From positions 3,286,001-3,350,000 of the forward strand of contig CAJSYZ010000005.1 of NCBI GenBank assembly GCA_910574455.1: a stretch of DNA of 64,000 nt. Reading direction: 5' to 3'. Shown here piece after piece: positions 31,215 to 41,821 of this stretch. The translations under genes were made by a program, and so were the position numbers. The first letter of the stretch is position 1. Every line of letters begins with the position of its first letter. The notes under the pieces were generated by a model, which did not search any database, was not told the origin of the DNA, and was given only the letters and a program-made list of their open reading frames with translations. Source of the stretch: Trichaptum fuscoviolaceum (lineage: Eukaryota > Basidiomycota > Agaricomycetes > Hymenochaetales > Trichaptaceae).

Positions 31215-34200
31215 ATGCAAAGCACCTCGCTTCCGGATAGAAACTTTAACAACCGGGTTTACGAGGCGGATACGAACTCTAAGAATCCCATCGACTCTTT
31301 TTACTTCAAGACTATCGGGATGACACCTTCCTTGCTTTCGCGGATGGTCGATCGAGCTTCTATAGACTCGTCGGGCGAGACTTCCTTTGTCGATCAACAG
31401 CAATCCATGGATACTAGCCAGGCCGATTCCTCCGAAGCACTTGGCTCTAGTGCAAAATCTTTACTCGCAAGATTGGGACTGAACGTAGATACTATGCCAC
31501 TCAACGGTCTTTCTGCGGATACAGACGCTCTAATTGACGTTCATGCCCAGCAAAATCCTGAATATAGTTTCTTGCCGAGTGACAATACGGGGGCGAACAA
31601 ATCCTCTGTTCTCAAAGCGAATGCGACAACATCCGAGAATACGCGTTCTCAGCCAGCTTCTGAATCTAGCACTGTGGCATCCACTAATGCAGATGGCATT
31701 GTCGTCACCCCTATCCGAAACAACGATTTTACTCGATCACCAACACTCGTATCTGACGGCAAAGACGATCTGGTCGAATCCGGTTCGAAGGAAAGTAGGT
31801 CATGCGAATTGACGGTGACCTATATTACCCCTGAACGAGGTTCGGGACTTTCGCTCGAGGAGAATGTCTCGGCGTCTCCTGTTGTACGCGATCTGTCCAC
31901 GCATGATAATGGGGACCAGTCAATCCTAACGTACTCTATCACGGGTGACCGAACTCAGAGTGCCGATGTTACATCCACTCTTACCAGATTGCCCTCCACG
32001 GAGTCCACTCGTTTCCAACCTATCCACTCCGACCTGTTGTCGCTCGGACATCAGAGCATAGCTCCATTCTTGTCTTCAGTCTATATCCCTCGACAACCCA
32101 GCCCAGATCCGTTTAAACGCATGTTTGCTAGCGTGTTTGACGAAGCCACAGCCGCCTGGGAGGAAGAAGCGAGACATCGGGAAACACTGGGACCACCTCA
32201 AAGGTCACAAATGGAGCGTGCCGTTGTCCAAGGAACATCTACTCCGAAGGACACTCCCGAAAACCAACGGTCTTCAAGAAGACCTAATCCTTCTGCTAAT
32301 TCCACCTCTTCACACTCATCTGGAAAGGAAAGGTTGTCGAACCCCGGCCCACAGGAATCTTTCCCTATTCATGGAGATCCTCAAACAGTGCTCCATCCCG
32401 TTGGCCACGCATCGGCACCACTGACTGATATTTCAACTGTGACGATCCCGCCCAGCTCCAAAACTTGCGTTGCTTCACTTCGCGCGGTCACTGGCGCACC
32501 AATAGTATCTCATCCTAATATATCGACAGCAGATAGCACTGCGTCAAGTAGCTGTATTCTCCAGGCTGCCGACAGTCGACACATTACACATGGACAAAAG
32601 GAAGACCTGGAATACGTTAACGTCGTATCGACGTCACAGACGAATGTAGACGTGAAACCGGCTGCTATTCAAACACTACTTGATGGCAGCACGAATGAAG
32701 CCCTTCCCAGCTATGTGCCAACGGGTCTAAACCTTCATACTGCAACGCTATCAGCAGCATCTGTCCTCGCTGAGAATCCCTCCTCAGGGAAGCGTTCGGA
32801 CTTGAAGTCTGTAGTAGGGGGAGTGATACTAGACGCTCGGCAATTGCACGACCAGTCATCAGCCTCTAACATTACTCCTCTAGCCGAGCGACCTCCACAA
32901 ATCCGCGAAGTTATTGTTCAACGCCCCTCACCTCAGCAGACCGTGCCTCCCGTTGCAACTGCCGAGGACGATTGCCAATCCCAAGGACAGTCAACAAAAC
33001 TTCTTACGTCTGATCATTTTGAACCCGACGGGAAGGATCACTCTATGAAAGGCAGTGTGCTTCCGCCAGAAAATGTAAACCTGGTCTATTCAAAGAAAGA
33101 TAGTCCTGTTTCTCGTCCTTTGAAACGGAGGCTTAGTCCGTCTCCCACCGTTAAGAGGGAAGAAGACTCGGCCAGCTACATATCGACAGCATCGAAAATG
33201 GCGAATGCCTTCCTCAGACCGAGTAAAATAAAGAAGATCGAAGATGATGATGAAAAGCCTTTACTGAAAGTTGAGCCGAGGGAGGACAAGTTGGTAACTG
33301 GCCTTAATGGTCGAAAAAATGCTTCACCAGCTGTCTCTGGAACCCAAAACTTTCCCCACGTTGAAGAAAAACACGACCAACTGATCAGAGGAATCTCTCC
33401 AATGAGCTTTCGATATCCTTCCGACCCTCCCCAGCCTCTTACGACGCAACCAATCATATCGACCACGGTTGAAGGTAATAGCTCCAAGCATGAGTTGGTC
33501 AACATTGCCTCGAGTTCTATCGCTCCTTCCGGGGAAGAAAGTGCTGCTGGGAGTAAACGAAGCTTGTTGATCCCCCCGGCTACACCAATTTATCCTGAAT
33601 GGTCCTGTCGTCCTGAGATTGATGCTCGGGTCGGGCAAGAGCGATCTATACCGACAAGAGAACTTTACACTAGCTCAGGGTCAGAAGTTCCGGTGGATCA
33701 TGGAAGGAACACTAGTCGAACGAGATATTTACGAGACGTTCGTAGGTCCCCTCCACGGCGTGCGCGTAGTCCAATTCACCATGTGGACCACTACTCATCC
33801 TTACCTGCACCTCGTTATGCACCAAGCGACCGATACGTTTGGGATGGGCGAAGGCGATCTATGTCCCCCGGACGATCTTTATCCCCGAGACGTCGTGATC
33901 CTCGTTATGTTGATAGTCGATACCCCGAGTACGTGTTAAGACGATCACGATCACCACCTCCGTATAATTGGGCTAGAAACCCTCCGTCGTCTCAAGAGCG
34001 GTTCGCAGATCCTATAGCGCTCGGTCACCACAGCTTCTCTGCCAGAGCTCTTGAGAGTCGACCAAATGTCTTCTATCGTGACTTGGAAGAAAGGAGATAC
34101 CATTACGAAGCTTCTACAGACTCCTTTATTAATGCAAATGAGCCGGGCCCTGAGAATCCACGACAGAGAGGCCGGTCGCCCGATATCGATCATAATGGCC

Positions 34201-35192
34201 CATCTAGTCGCAACCGAAATTCCAATGCTATGTCACCACCAACGACTGTTGGTCAACTTGCTTCTCATCCTCCGCACCAGCCTGAAATACACGAGCAAGT
34301 TTCTGCTCCTGTTCAAGTGTCTTCAAGTCTCATCTCTCGAATGGAAGGCAAAGCTCAGATTTTCAACGCCAACGCACCTCGACTAGGTCCGAAACGTAAA
34401 ACATCTGTTACTCATGCACTACCACCAAAACCTGGCTCCCGCACACCGTCGGATGGAGCTAATACTGACAAACTACATGTAAAGCCGGTTTCTGCCGTGC
34501 AATTTTCTGATCGCATAGAGCCTCTCTCACATTCTCGCACAACTGAAAAGAGAACATCATCGGAAGATAAGAAGCTTACTGCGCAACTGGACCAAGCTCG
34601 ATATCGCCTGGCTGATCCTCAAGGGGCTGCCTCAAGCGTTCATTTGGAACCTCATACTTCGCATCCTCAGGCGAAGAATTCACCTAGTCTACTGCGCAGA
34701 ATTGATGCGCCCACTACAGTAACAAGGAACAAAGGACTACCGCCTCATTCAAGAGCTGTACTCAACTTGGAAACCGAAGGTCTTGCAAGAGTCCGCCAGA
34801 CATTCCCGAAAGTGAAGATGCAAAGTGGTCCTTCGTCTCCCGGGGGAAGCGGGCGACGTAATGTACCACGTCCAATCCCTCAGCAAGACAAGCCCGATGT
34901 GAAACGACGGATTAGTAATAGTTCACAAAGTCCATCTTCCAGTCCAGTAACCCGGGAGTTCAACGCGTATGAACAGCAAGGCAATCTTCTCAATCGAATA
35001 AGCCAATTGGAAAGTGCACCAGCATCAAACCGTGGTAACCACAATAACCGCCGTTCCTTTCCTCCAAGCCCTCGAATTCGTCAAAACAGCCAACACATCC
35101 ACAATAATTCTACTGCTCCTCAGCCCCCTTATCGCGTCCCGGAACCGCTATCACCATCTCCTGGAGACAAGCTGGCTCGTAGAATCAAATGA
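31215..35192 (+). CDS. Long disordered protein, tandem paralogue 2
   Basis: The 1325-aa product is counted from ATG 31215. The open frame extends upstream, but the homologous part of the first paralogue starts near NRVYEAD, so the true start is uncertain. It shares in order DSFYFKTIGMTPSLLSRM, NDFTRSPTLV, SVFDEATAAWEEEAR, SRPLKRRLSPS, IKKIEDDDEKPL, an RS/SPR zone, LGHHSFS and SPSLLRRIDA. The LLxR(I/M/L) motif occurs at least five times (SLLSRM, SLLARL, SLISRM, SLLRRI, NLLNRI) and the chain ends LARRIK. Low-complexity and disordered throughout. The conserved 15-residue acidic-aromatic block is the best candidate for a functional interaction motif. Function unknown. Confidence 0.72.
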   Translation: MQSTSLPDRNFNNRVYEADTNSKNPIDSFYFKTIGMTPSLLSRMVDRASIDSSGETSFVDQQQSMDTSQADSSEALGSSAKSLLARLGLNVDTMPLNGLSADTDALIDVHAQQNPEYSFLPSDNTGANKSSVLKANATTSENTRSQPASESSTVASTNADGIVVTPIRNNDFTRSPTLVSDGKDDLVESGSKESRSCELTVTYITPERGSGLSLEENVSASPVVRDLSTHDNGDQSILTYSITGDRTQSADVTSTLTRLPSTESTRFQPIHSDLLSLGHQSIAPFLSSVYIPRQPSPDPFKRMFASVFDEATAAWEEEARHRETLGPPQRSQMERAVVQGTSTPKDTPENQRSSRRPNPSANSTSSHSSGKERLSNPGPQESFPIHGDPQTVLHPVGHASAPLTDISTVTIPPSSKTCVASLRAVTGAPIVSHPNISTADSTASSSCILQAADSRHITHGQKEDLEYVNVVSTSQTNVDVKPAAIQTLLDGSTNEALPSYVPTGLNLHTATLSAASVLAENPSSGKRSDLKSVVGGVILDARQLHDQSSASNITPLAERPPQIREVIVQRPSPQQTVPPVATAEDDCQSQGQSTKLLTSDHFEPDGKDHSMKGSVLPPENVNLVYSKKDSPVSRPLKRRLSPSPTVKREEDSASYISTASKMANAFLRPSKIKKIEDDDEKPLLKVEPREDKLVTGLNGRKNASPAVSGTQNFPHVEEKHDQLIRGISPMSFRYPSDPPQPLTTQPIISTTVEGNSSKHELVNIASSSIAPSGEESAAGSKRSLLIPPATPIYPEWSCRPEIDARVGQERSIPTRELYTSSGSEVPVDHGRNTSRTRYLRDVRRSPPRRARSPIHHVDHYSSLPAPRYAPSDRYVWDGRRRSMSPGRSLSPRRRDPRYVDSRYPEYVLRRSRSPPPYNWARNPPSSQERFADPIALGHHSFSARALESRPNVFYRDLEERRYHYEASTDSFINANEPGPENPRQRGRSPDIDHNGPSSRNRNSNAMSPPTTVGQLASHPPHQPEIHEQVSAPVQVSSSLISRMEGKAQIFNANAPRLGPKRKTSVTHALPPKPGSRTPSDGANTDKLHVKPVSAVQFSDRIEPLSHSRTTEKRTSSEDKKLTAQLDQARYRLADPQGAASSVHLEPHTSHPQAKNSPSLLRRIDAPTTVTRNKGLPPHSRAVLNLETEGLARVRQTFPKVKMQSGPSSPGGSGRRNVPRPIPQQDKPDVKRRISNSSQSPSSSPVTREFNAYEQQGNLLNRISQLESAPASNRGNHNNRRSFPPSPRIRQNSQHIHNNSTAPQPPYRVPEPLSPSPGDKLARRIK

Positions 35193-35894
35193 TTTCATCA
35201 ACCGGAAGTCTCGTTTTTCTCCTGAAGACAAGGTATGACATGTGGATACTTTATAGTTTGCGACGATGGCATCTGAATGTTATTCGTAGCAGACTGAAGA
35301 TGACCACAAGTATGCACCAATCTCACCCCAGCCTCGTTGCGCCTCAATTTTGTTGTGACTTGCGTGTAGTTTAGTATGAAAGGTATGCATTGATACAATT
35401 CTATGTCGCTTATGATACTATGCACATCCTTTGTAAAGTAATAAACATAATATGGTCTTTATTGCAATTATAAAACACCTTCCTCAATGAGTCGACTCCT
35501 GGGATGTTCAAGTTGCTTCGGGCGAGTCTTGTCCTCAAGGCAACCGGACCTTTGACATTATAACATAAATTCATGCCCTTAGACTCGTGACCAACCACCC
35601 GATAAATTGCGACTGGCTTTCGAGTATACCAAATATCCTCAAGTAAGCCAGGGAGCTTGCCGCTGCGGCGGCCCATTTTGGATATATCTTGAATTACTAC
35701 TTATCCCTCAATGAGCCAAGCAGCGTATATATTTAATAGGAATATAGCTAGTTTCAATCCATCTTGTTTACCATTTCAATTTACCAAAAGTCGTGCTTAT
35801 GTTCCCTTCACTTTATATTGACGCTATATATGTAGCACAAAGTAAATGGTCACGTTCACTTGATAGGAGAACGCAAAGTCTGCCAATGACGAAG
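35193..35894. other. Intergenic between convergent genes
   Basis: 3' flanks of the disordered-protein gene and of the P450 gene. A minus-strand frame at 35676-35410 has no recognisable content. Confidence 0.5.
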
Positions 35895-38305
35895 TCATGA
35901 AGCTGTTGATGTATCATTATCAACATTCAAGTCGAGCTGTTGGATCAATTTCGCTATCTTCAGGCTCCTAGGCTCGATAGAACATTCAAATCGTTTGAGA
36001 TTCCTGAACAAGATGAGTGTTTGAGTATTGCTGCCAATGAACGTCAGTCAGCCCGTACCTCGTGAAAGCCAATGAGTAGTTTGCTACTGGTTCGATAGGA
36101 TTTTCGTCTGCGTCAAGTGACTTCTTGATATTGAACCCGGCTAGAATAGATGAGATTGCTAAGAAAACCTATTCTAAATTAGACTTCCAAAGACGCTGAA
36201 TATATTTGAGAAGCTCACAGCGTTCATAGCAAAGTTGTTCCCCGGACATATCCTAGAAAGAAAATAATTATGTCGTATTGAGCACTATCAACATGCTGTA
36301 CGTAATATAGTACCACTTACCGTCTACCAAATCCAAAGCTGTAATTCTCTGGTCGGAGTGTCTCGGGCTCAACTCCTTCACGAGGGAGCCATCTTTCAGG
36401 ATCAAATTTCTGAGGTTCTGTGTACTCGTTTGGATCCTTCGATATTGCCCTGAGAGTGAAGAGGTTGATGAACAAGAAATAAGTCAAATATGATAATTCG
36501 TTAAGACGCACCACGAGTTCGGAAATACAATTGTCCCCGCAGGAATGTAATAGCCTTTATATTCATCATCTTCCAGGGACGCATGAGGCACGGCTAGCGA
36601 ATGGAGAAAGTTAGTAACCTACATGAATAGTATATACGTTGAGGCAACACAATAACTTACCGAAAGGCAGTATAACCTGCCACCTGCGGGAGTATATCTG
36701 TTCAGCAAGAGTCGAAAGGTCGGTCTAAAACTATACCTCAAAGTCTCGGTGCAAATAGCGTTCACATACGGCAAGCTTTCTCTATCTTGAAAGGACGGCA
36801 GTGAATCCTTGCCAAGGACTCGGTCTAGCTCTTCTTGAGCCTTGCGTTGCACTTCCGGGTACATTGTTAGGGCTAAGAGGCCGGTCATAATTGTCGTGGT
36901 CACCTAGGATAGTTTAGTTTTTCCACCTCAAACAGGGCCGGATATTACTCACTGTGTCCTGCCCACCTAGTGATTGCGTCAATCAACTGTAGTAGTCGTA
37001 TCGAAAAGATGTCAGATGCCTACCAGCATATAGAATTCCAAGACTCGAAGCTATGACATCCTCCTCCGCAATATGGCCATCGATATCCATATTATCCTGT
37101 ATGAGCTTTGATACCGCGCAAGGATAGCCTTTTCCTTCCAGCTACCGAAACAAGAATTTTCAAATCGAGCTGCAAAGAAGATGGCACTGTAAGCTCACAT
37201 ATCTTTGCTTCGCGAGATCATACGGCTTGTTTAACATATCCCGCGCAATACCATAACCTTCCTTTGCTCTCCTTTTGAATTCGGCTCCAGGGAACCAATC
37301 GGGAACATACTTCACTGAGGGTCTTCTGATCAGCGGAAATGTGACGTCTTTAGCAGATGATCGAACATACACCATGGAAAGAACTCGACCATGTACATTC
37401 GCTCCGCATCTCCTGCTGTCTGAACTCCTAGTTCCCCCAATTCGACTAAGGGGTCGTGTTCGCTGGTGACTATGAAGATGCAGTGTCACTACCGAGAAGT
37501 GACGAGAAAAGGTTAGCTTACCTTTGTGCCCGTAGGTTGTCATCAAAATAACAGAGCCCGGAAATCTGTGGAATATACCTCATTACACCTGTAATTAACA
37601 ACGTAGAGACCTAAATATAAACCTCCGAATATGCTTTTCATAGTTGATTGGATCCCCGAGTAAGCTCTTCAACATAACGTGCACTTCTTGTGTTTGCAGA
37701 GGAACATAATCTGACAAAACAGATGGTTGGGTGAAGCGATGCAAGATAGCACGGCGCTTTCGAAACGCTTCATCGTAAGGCATGAATGCAGGATACCAAT
37801 CCCACCCTTGTCTAATGTAGTCTTAGTTGCCGTTTTAACAGAAGTTGCCGTCATGAACTCACAGTTCGCGAGCAAAAATCAATTTAGCCCGAGACGAATA
37901 ATTGGCTGACCTCCCTTCTAATAGCTCTGCCGCATCGGCGTAGGTGTTTACGAACAGCATCGGCTGCCCGAAGTTGGTGACAAACATTAAGTCGCCTAAA
38001 CCCGACCTCGTTAGCATTCAAGGAGAAGAATAAAGTAGCTCAGCCTTGTGAGCACGAGAATGCTCACCGTATATCTTTGCTTGTTCCGCTGCCCACTCCC
38101 ATAGATGAGACTCGGGCATGTCGAATACGCTGCCTACAATCGGCCAACCCTTGGGGCCAGGGGGAAGCGGTAGTCCTCGTAAACGTCGGTTTCTTCCATA
38201 CAATCTCCCGTATAAAGCTCGAATGAATATGGCCGCGCAAACAACAGCCAGAGCATTCACCGTGCTAGAGTTTTGTAGAGCCTTTGTAAACGTTCCGAAG
38301 GGCAT
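35895..38305 (-). CDS. Cytochrome P450 monooxygenase
   Basis: A multi-exon gene starting at ATG 38305 and ending at TGA 35897-35895. The N-terminus has one TM anchor (VNALAVVCAAIFIRALY), a basic stretch and the proline hinge LPLPPGPKGWPIVG. Further blocks: FMPYDEAFRKRRAILH (helix C region), FFPWLKYVPDWFPGAEFKRR after removing a GTATGT..CAG intron, and TTTIMTGLLALTMYPEVQRKAQEEL (helix I to K). ETLR is the ExxR motif, PQKFDPERW the PERF region, and FGFGRR-ICPG the haem-binding Cys loop, split by an intron. The pattern is that of fungal class II microsomal P450s of the basidiomycete expansions usually annotated as O-methylsterigmatocystin oxidoreductase-like. No disabling change was found in the parts that I translated. 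Substrate unknown. Confidence 0.88.
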
Positions 38306-39835
38306 GTTGTGGAGAAACAGTGAGATATCTTGATTCCTTATAGTTGTTTAGACAGTCGTTCAGCTGTGGGGTATATAGCATTTATAGCATCTACGGAAAA
38401 CACGAGCGGTGTGGATGATACTATTCGGTCCTGAGTTGTATCACCCACTGGCATAAAAGTGTAACATTTGAGGTCTTGTACGTACCGTTCAATGGTGCAA
38501 TTGAGCAGGTGCCGAGGCTTGGCCCCACCGACTGAGTATTCTTGAATACTACCCATGACATGCTGTGAGAGTGTATGAGAACTTGATTGAACTTTAGTCA
38601 TGATAAGAGTCATAAGACTGCCTTCGGGAATCGGGACCATTGGTTGACCACTGGCAAAAGTTGCTTGTAAGAGTGTGCGGGTTATCAGAAAGCGAGGCAC
38701 CCGACATCGCAGGCCACGATGTTAACGTAGAACTCCCTCTGCGTCGCCTGCCACAATCAATTTGCGAGCCTGGCTTCGAGTCAGAAACACTGGCAAGTCG
38801 TGGCGCCTGTCCACTGCCACTGGCAGTGGCAACTTCAAGTTGAAGTTTACGCCATCACTGCCAGTGGCACCAGCACTGGCACGCGTCGGCCCTGTGTCAC
38901 GGCTTCAGCTTTGCATCCACGACCACCTCGGGACAGTTACATCGACGGCACTTAGACGAATCATTGATTCTCCGCACGCAAAGGTCAAAAGCGACCTACT
39001 TTGCACAAGTCGACGACTCCTCTGTTTCCGCTCGGTACACTATGCTTTACAATACTATAGGCAACAGAAAACGCCCTGGTCATCCAGTCTCTATTGCCAT
39101 CAATGATGGCAACGTCGCGCCGGGTGGGGTTTCCAGCTTCTTTGGAGCCCTGTACTTTGCCTTTTCGCAGCGCCGGTGCCACTTTTCACCCGTCACATAA
39201 ATGTCTTTCAAGTTTGGACCCATGGCTGATTTACGGATTTTCGGTGGGAAGTCTGAAGCCTAGCTGCATCATTTTATGTCTGATCACGTTCCAAAACGCG
39301 AGCGGTCTTCATGTGGACAGCTTCGAGACTGTGAGTAATACTACACCATCACGCTTTAGCTACGGCTGAAAGCTATCACAATGTAGATGTTGACGAGGTT
39401 AACCGGAAACGAAGGAAGGAGGGTAAACCAGCCAAATACGTTGACCTCACCTTTACGCATACCTTTGGCGATCGATGGGTAGTCTTTGGTAAGCTTTGTT
39501 TTGTTTTCCCCCTTCTTTCTATAGCAAATGCAGGCGTGCTTAAGTCCTTCACATTTCATAGTCAATCATCATAAGTACGGGAGAATCGGGCCGAGGGGTG
39601 GAACTGGTTTGGAGGGAAAGAATGCTGCAGCTGCGGAACTTTTGGAGATACTCCAGGATAAAGATAAAAGAATTATGGGCTTCTTAAACATCAAGGTCAA
39701 AGCAAGGCTCTAACGACCTTTGTATGGCGCTTACGACTTGAGTAGGTATTGTGTATTATCTGTTCATGCGAATTGTCTAAAACATATCATACAGACTGTA
39801 TATACAGACTACCGTTGCTTGAAATACAATTTATT
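38306..39835. other. Intergenic; palindromic word cluster and a possible small gene
   Basis: At 38811-38880 a tight cluster of near-palindromes occurs: CCACTGCC-act-GGCAGTGG, then ACTTCAA-g-TTGAAGT, then CACTGCCAGTGG. From 39206 to 39713 plus-strand pieces (MSFKFGPMADLRIFGGKSEA; DVDEVNRKRRKEGKPAKYVD, then LTFTHTFGDRW; KYGRIGPRGGTGLEGKNAAA) could be exons of a small gene, but the joints are not certain and no family was recognised. Confidence 0.35.
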
Positions 39836-40589
39836 TTAGGCCGATGCGACGCCCATCCACGCTTGTTGGTCCGCGTAGCGCTCGGTCAGAGAGTTGCTCT
39901 GCCTGCGATCTTTCTCCATGAAGATGAAGCTGAATACGACGAGCTCGCGGATTGCATCAGCCTCCTCACTGAGCCTCAATCTCGACGGTGTTGGTACTGG
40001 GTTGTAATTGTAGCCCGGTATTGGGTTGACGTATGGCTGTGCGCGCTCAAAGTACGCTATGACCTTGTCTCCTGATAGGAGCTGAGGAGAAGAAAATCGA
40101 GGTTAATGAAGCCAAACAAGTGATGGACGTTAAAACTTAGGATACCCGAAATTGATTACGAGGTCCTTTTATATCCCAATTGTAAGAACTCCCTGAATAA
40201 TCTTTAAAGGAGGAGGCACTGAACATCATTATCGTTAGAGTAGGCGAAGTGGCGCTATAATGATTTATCAACAACGCCTACTGATTGAACGGGATTCTGC
40301 TTTTCTTCAGCCATCCGCTTAGCTTCGCCTTATCCATGCCACGGGACTTCCACGTAACGATATCCGAGACCAGATCTCGCCAGGTCAGCGTCAGAAGGTG
40401 CTCCTGCTCTCCATCATATATCTCCGTCGTTATAATCAATTCTCCCCGTGCGGAATTCGACTTGTTCTCCCGTCGCGTTTCGATGACGTACAAAATCTTA
40501 CCGCCGAGCTCGATGGTGCAGTTGCAAGGGTTGTCGTTTGAGAAGAGGAGGGCGGTAGTGAATTGAGAAGTATCGATGGAGGTAGCCAT
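39836..40589 (-). CDS. DUF6593 protein
   Basis: Three exons (40589-40282, 40218-40146, 40081-39836) give 208 aa. The pattern matches the basidiomycete DUF6593 family as I remember it. An N-terminal beta-rich half includes TIELGGKILYVIETRREN and LTLTWRDLVSDIVTWKSRG. KSRIPFNHASSFKDYSGSSY follows across the first intron. The C-terminal block contains DKVIAYFER, LRLSEEADAIRELVVFSFIF and MEKDRR. Function of the family is unknown; it is multi-copy in mushroom genomes. Reading without splicing truncates the protein after IPFNQ. Confidence 0.82.
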
Positions 40590-41821
40590 TTTGCTATAAC
40601 ATCAGGTGCGGTCGAAACGTCGGTGAGACCCTCTGGTTTTATACAGGTGTAGAGATCATGAACTCATAATGATCATGGGCGGTTCTCAGCTTGTCGGCTG
40701 GCTATTGAGTTGGTGCTGCGCAGCCTGTCGATTTGCTTCCGAGCGGAGATGCGCAGCACCATTAACTAGCGCCGATGTTATTCATTTTTTGTTCCTTGAA
40801 CCACCGGAACGTATGTACGTCCGTGACCTGATGGTCTTCGCAACCGATCGACATCAATATCAAGTTGGGTGTGGCTATAGGCTATACTGTATGCTGATGT
40901 ACATACCTTTTCTTGGACGCCGCTCGAGCCGGAGCTTACCGTTTATGACGATTCGCGGATAGCATGGCACCGTTTCTTCGGGCTTCGAGATCATTTCCAT
41001 GGCCTGTATGGCATACATAATTAACCTTCGAACATCTCCAACGGCAGTACGTAAACTTTATAGTTTGCTAAGATATATTATGACAGAGCTATCTGCGACG
41101 TATTTTCTGACGCGCGAATGGGGTACATCTATTGTACATGTAATACTACTACATACTAGTGGATTGCCAGTTTTTAAGAAAGTATGTAGTACGAAGTACG
41201 GCTCCAGTTTGCTTCATCAGGGAAACTTCCGTCTGCTTACGGCGACTGGCGCGTCCTGGCGCGTCCTGAAGCTTCCTTAAATGGGATGAAGCGATGCCAT
41301 GCCTACCTGAAGCGTTGCCTGGCTGCCTGATGGCCTTAGAACACGGTGTTTCAGGACGAAATCAGTGCATAAGGAGGGAAGTTGTACATCAGGCGCCAAG
41401 CCAGGCTCAAGTGAGATTTAAGCACGAGCGTGCACAGTTTAAGTAAAATGGCAAGTACAAGATAAGTTCATCAGCAGATTCAGTATAGAAGTCGAAGCCG
41501 CCACTCATTACTGCCAACTACTACTACTACTGTGCATGTATTGAGACTTCAAGCTCAGGCTCGTTCATCATCATCATCATTATAGTATGACAGGTGTTGC
41601 TCATGCTATCCAGCACACCCATTCCCTGGGTGTTCACCAAACTATAACTAGCACTAGTGGTATACAAAGTAAAAAGCAATATGTACTATGTGAAAATGTA
41701 TAGGAAGGGCTACAGTACTATGGGCAGTTGCAATCATGATCGTACATCTGGTTCAAGTTACAGTCTATCTCATTCTGAAAACCCGATACTATCCGACACG
41801 TTCAAATTTCCCTGCTACATA
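40590..41821. other. Intergenic, no gene seen
   Basis: No supported coding sequence. An 11-bp inverted repeat (GGTGCTGCGCA..TGCGCAGCACC) lies at about 40710-40762. The sequence marks the entry into the repeat-word-rich compartment. Confidence 0.45.

Noticed and set aside
41540..41600. CAT/TCA trinucleotide run and other short repeats as a CRISPR-like array
   Set aside because: No regular repeat-spacer structure, and a fungal nuclear context.
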